Shown one piece after another: positions 62,153 to 64,000 of a DNA stretch of 64,000 nucleotides. How positions within the stretch are numbered: position 1 is the stretch's first letter; each line of letters opens with the position of its first letter. This DNA is from Eutrophovita sp913057845 (GTDB lineage: Bacteria > Pseudomonadota > Gammaproteobacteria > Burkholderiales > Eutrophovitaceae). The stretch spans positions 13,603 through 77,602 of the forward strand of contig CAWUVH010000001.1 of assembly GCA_963925895.1 (NCBI GenBank). Direction: 5' to 3'. Position numbers and translations under genes: made by a program. The notes under the pieces are model-generated. The model had not been told where the DNA came from, did not search any database, and saw only the letters and a program-made list of their open reading frames with translations.

Positions 62153-63229
62153 GTGGTCAATAATAGGCTTACGTTTGTATTTATTAGCCTTATGTTGCTG
62201 TCTAGCTGCGCATCTACGGAAGATTCAAAAAATACAAGCACATCAAATTACTCAAAAAAAAATGACGTAATCTTCGCGACCGGGGAAGCGATCGCTGAAA
62301 CCCGAGACGAGGCAATCGAAAAAGCACTTCTTAATGCGGTGAGAAAAGCCTCCGGAGTATTTATTAGCAGCGAACTACAGGTTGAAAACGAAGAAGTCCG
62401 TCGAAATAGACTGATACAGTATTCAGCGGGTTACATACGCGGCTTTGAAATTGTCGAAGAGAAAAAAGAAAATACCAGTATATATATGTTGATTAATGCA
62501 TCCATATCGCGCAGCGCACTCCTTGACTTTTACGCCGAATCAAACCAAGAAGAGTCTGTCGCTATAGAGGGAGAGCAGTTGTATCAATCAATAAAGCGTG
62601 AAGTCAATCGTCGAGAAGAGAGACTGTCAGTCTTACCTCAGATTTTCGATTCCTTTCCCGAGAATGCAATAATTCCAAAATTAGTGAGCCAGCAATCTCA
62701 ATATACCGATGATCGAAATCTTTATATTGATATTCGTTGGGAAATATCCTGGTCTCAAACCTTCTTTGAAGCTCTATACCAGTATGCGGTTGAATTCTCG
62801 GACACAAGCTGCGGCATGTACAGGGATCCCTATTACGGTTGGTTACCCAGCAGCCACGCTTGCGGTCAGATCAGCTTCATCGGCGACAACTCGTCTTGGT
62901 GGAGCACGCAGTACGGCACTTCTTACGTATTTAACGACAGTACATTCACCGACGCCCTTTTGGGAGCAATAGGAAACCGTGGGTATTACCAACAAGTTGG
63001 TTTGGAATTCGAATTTTTAAACGCAAACGATCAAATTATTACAAGCGCTTGTACAGATATTAATCTAAACACAGAGTCTGACGATGTGTTTATGATGATG
63101 GGCGGACATCGTGGTTTTTATACTTTCCACGATCGAAGTTTGACTGGTACGGTTCAAGTTAAAATAACTCAACCTGACATTATGAAAAATATCGTGAAAG
63201 CCACACCTAAAATTGTAACTAAATGCTGA
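62153..63229 (+). CDS. Lipoprotein with FlgT/LPP20-like N-terminal domain
   Basis: A lipoprotein of 358 residues. From the GTG start, NNRLTFVFISLMLLSSCAS gives a good lipobox. The next 100 residues (ATGEAIAETRDEAIEKALLN, SGVFISSELQVENEEV, SAGYIRGFEIVEEKKEN) resemble the FlgT N-terminal/LPP20 fold seen in flagellar and other outer-membrane lipoproteins. The rest is Trp/Tyr-rich with four Cys and unrecognised. The frame opens far upstream inside the previous gene without a signal, so I use the GTG, although it has no clear Shine-Dalgarno. Confidence 0.65.
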   Translation: MVNNRLTFVFISLMLLSSCASTEDSKNTSTSNYSKKNDVIFATGEAIAETRDEAIEKALLNAVRKASGVFISSELQVENEEVRRNRLIQYSAGYIRGFEIVEEKKENTSIYMLINASISRSALLDFYAESNQEESVAIEGEQLYQSIKREVNRREERLSVLPQIFDSFPENAIIPKLVSQQSQYTDDRNLYIDIRWEISWSQTFFEALYQYAVEFSDTSCGMYRDPYYGWLPSSHACGQISFIGDNSSWWSTQYGTSYVFNDSTFTDALLGAIGNRGYYQQVGLEFEFLNANDQIITSACTDINLNTESDDVFMMMGGHRGFYTFHDRSLTGTVQVKITQPDIMKNIVKATPKIVTKC

Positions 63230-63237
63230 GGTTAAGA

Positions 63238-63747
63238 ATGGTTCAAAAATTATTTATCACTTGCATCTCATTTTTTCTGGTGGCCTGTGCTTCAAAATCA
63301 GATATTACTAACAACCCGCGAAATGAGGTTATCGAACGCTACTTTGTAGGCGGTTTTATTCAAGTTACTATCGAGGATGACATATTAGAAACAATAACTA
63401 GCCAAGCGTCAGCCCCAGTAGTGGGAGATACACCTAGCGCAAAGTCAAACGCGGCCAAAGTTGCGGAGGCAAAAGCCAGACTGCAAATAGCAAAGATGCG
63501 TGAGACGCTAATAGAGTCTAGAGAGGAGATTTTAACAGAGTCGAGCACTAACGAACAAAGTACAGAAGGAAATGCCGTCATTGCTTCTAATACTGCTCAA
63601 AGAATTATTACCACCATAACTCAGAAAATTAATGCCATACAAAAAGGAGTTTTTGTAGTCCAAGAGAGTTTCGATATCACAACGAATACTGTAACTGTTA
63701 CCGTTCAGTCCGATCCAAAGATCAGCGAACTACTTCTCAAATATTAG
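63238..63747 (+). CDS. Small lipoprotein of the tRNA-Ser island
   Basis: A 169-residue lipoprotein. The signal KLFITCISFFLVACAS has a clear lipobox. The middle is Ala/Glu/Lys-rich and helical (AKVAEAKARLQIAKMRETL), and the end INAIQKGVFVVQESFDITTN is beta-rich, with spacing like that of LPP20-type domains. The frame opens five codons earlier, but GAGG lies seven bases before the ATG at 63238. It follows the larger lipoprotein by 8 bp, so they may work together at the cell envelope. Confidence 0.7.
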   Translation: MVQKLFITCISFFLVACASKSDITNNPRNEVIERYFVGGFIQVTIEDDILETITSQASAPVVGDTPSAKSNAAKVAEAKARLQIAKMRETLIESREEILTESSTNEQSTEGNAVIASNTAQRIITTITQKINAIQKGVFVVQESFDITTNTVTVTVQSDPKISELLLKY

Positions 63748-63778
63748 TTTAATAACGCTTGATTTCGTAAGGCATGAG

Positions 63779-63985
63779 TCCCTCACTCTCCGCCACCCTA
63801 TTTTCAGTTGATTTAATCTATATAAATCAATGAGTTAAAAAGTCATGATTTTGGCTTGTGTAACATGTCTGTGTAACCAATTTAGTACCCTTTATTCCAC
63901 CCCTAAACACCCCAGGGGAGGGTCTACACAGGGTTACGTGATCTATAAGTAGCTTGCGAGATACAAAAAATGACCTCAATGGTGA
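63779..63985. repeat. Direct repeat copy 2 (attachment-site region)
   Basis: The second copy, 2790 bp after the first. It starts with TCCCTCACTCTCCGCCA, the 3' end of tRNA-Ser, with no further tRNA sequence upstream. The inverted repeat core TTGATTTA/TAAATCAA is kept (63808 and 63823). The 13-bp-spaced pair here is TGTGTAAC (63857 and 63870) instead of TTGTACCA. It ends at ATGACCTCAATGGTGA, after which the two copies diverge. Confidence 0.93.
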
Positions 63986-64000
63986 CAAATGAATCTTGTC
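63970..64000 (+). CDS. Start of an unidentified reading frame cut by the window edge (possible integrase)
   Basis: An ATG within the end of repeat copy 2 opens a frame reading MTSMVTNESC to the right edge. The same ATG and first five codons occur in copy 1, where the frame then departs into unrelated sequence and soon stops. Integrase genes commonly begin right after an att site and read away from the tRNA, so this could be one, but only ten codons are visible. Confidence 0.25.
   Translation, partial: MTSMVTNESC

Larger units (their letters stand above)
61006..63778. mobile_element. Small tRNA-Ser-associated element or remnant without an integrase
   Basis: The segment lies between two copies of a tRNA-Ser-derived direct repeat, the mark of site-specific integration at the tRNA 3' end. 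Inside are four genes for small exported proteins and no recombinase, transposase or phage structural gene. The downstream copy lacks the rest of the tRNA, as expected for an att site left at the far end of an insert. It is best read as one unit of a tandem array or a decayed element; the integrase may lie beyond the right edge. Confidence 0.6.

Overview
The window looks like chromosomal DNA of a free-living, probably marine, heterotrophic gammaproteobacterium of moderate GC. This rests on the gene order tig-clpP-clpX-lon-hupB-ppiD, the block tsaB-rimI-UDG-like-alr-radA, and the LexA-controlled imuA-imuB-dnaE2 cassette. I could not fix the clade. TTG and GTG starts with good Shine-Dalgarno sequences are common (ETF-QO, M48 peptidase, HNH nuclease, methyltransferase). 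Nearly all of the window is well-packed core or near-core genes; only the last 3 kb is clearly accessory.

Layout: 1-1.5 kb, end of mltD, then fabI. 1.5-10.2 kb (minus strand), ppiD, tRNA-Asp, tRNA-Val, hupB, lon, clpX, clpP, tig and tRNA-Leu: protein folding and quality control. 10.3-14 kb, hpnC-hpnD-hpnE plus a YciK-like reductase: squalene synthesis. 14-21.9 kb, a fatty-acid oxidation and electron-transfer cluster (two thioesterases, ETF-QO, acyl-CoA dehydrogenase, etfA, etfB, acyl-CoA ligase). 21.9-26.2 kb, radA, alr, a UDG-like protein, rimI and tsaB. 26.5-32 kb, a 3-hydroxyacid dehydrogenase, a beta-keto acid cleavage enzyme (BKACE), heme A synthase, a thiolase and an acyl-CoA dehydrogenase. 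32.2-38.3 kb, an M48 lipoprotein protease, an HNH nuclease, a 15-copy heptamer array, an FeS-flavin oxidoreductase with fhs, and a lipoprotein methyltransferase-like protein.

38.3-49 kb is one long minus-strand unit, urtABCDE-ureDABCEFG, for urea uptake and hydrolysis. A sigma-54 promoter and a perfect NtrC-type palindrome lie upstream of urtA. The same intergenic region carries the divergent lexA promoter and its SOS box, followed by imuA, imuB and dnaE2 (error-prone translesion synthesis). 55-60.8 kb holds a MalY/PatB aminotransferase, small exported proteins, a thermonuclease, a VOC protein, two tRNA-Arg genes, a family-2 methyltransferase and lysC.

The end of the window is the most unusual part. 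Downstream of tRNA-Ser(GCT), a sequence of about 205 bp, beginning with the last 17 nt of the tRNA, is repeated 2.79 kb further on. The two copies enclose four small genes for exported proteins, two of them lipoproteins. This looks like a decayed or integrase-less element in a tandem array at a tRNA-Ser attachment site; the next element, possibly with its integrase, would start at the right edge. All identifications are from reading motifs and context; no database search was run.
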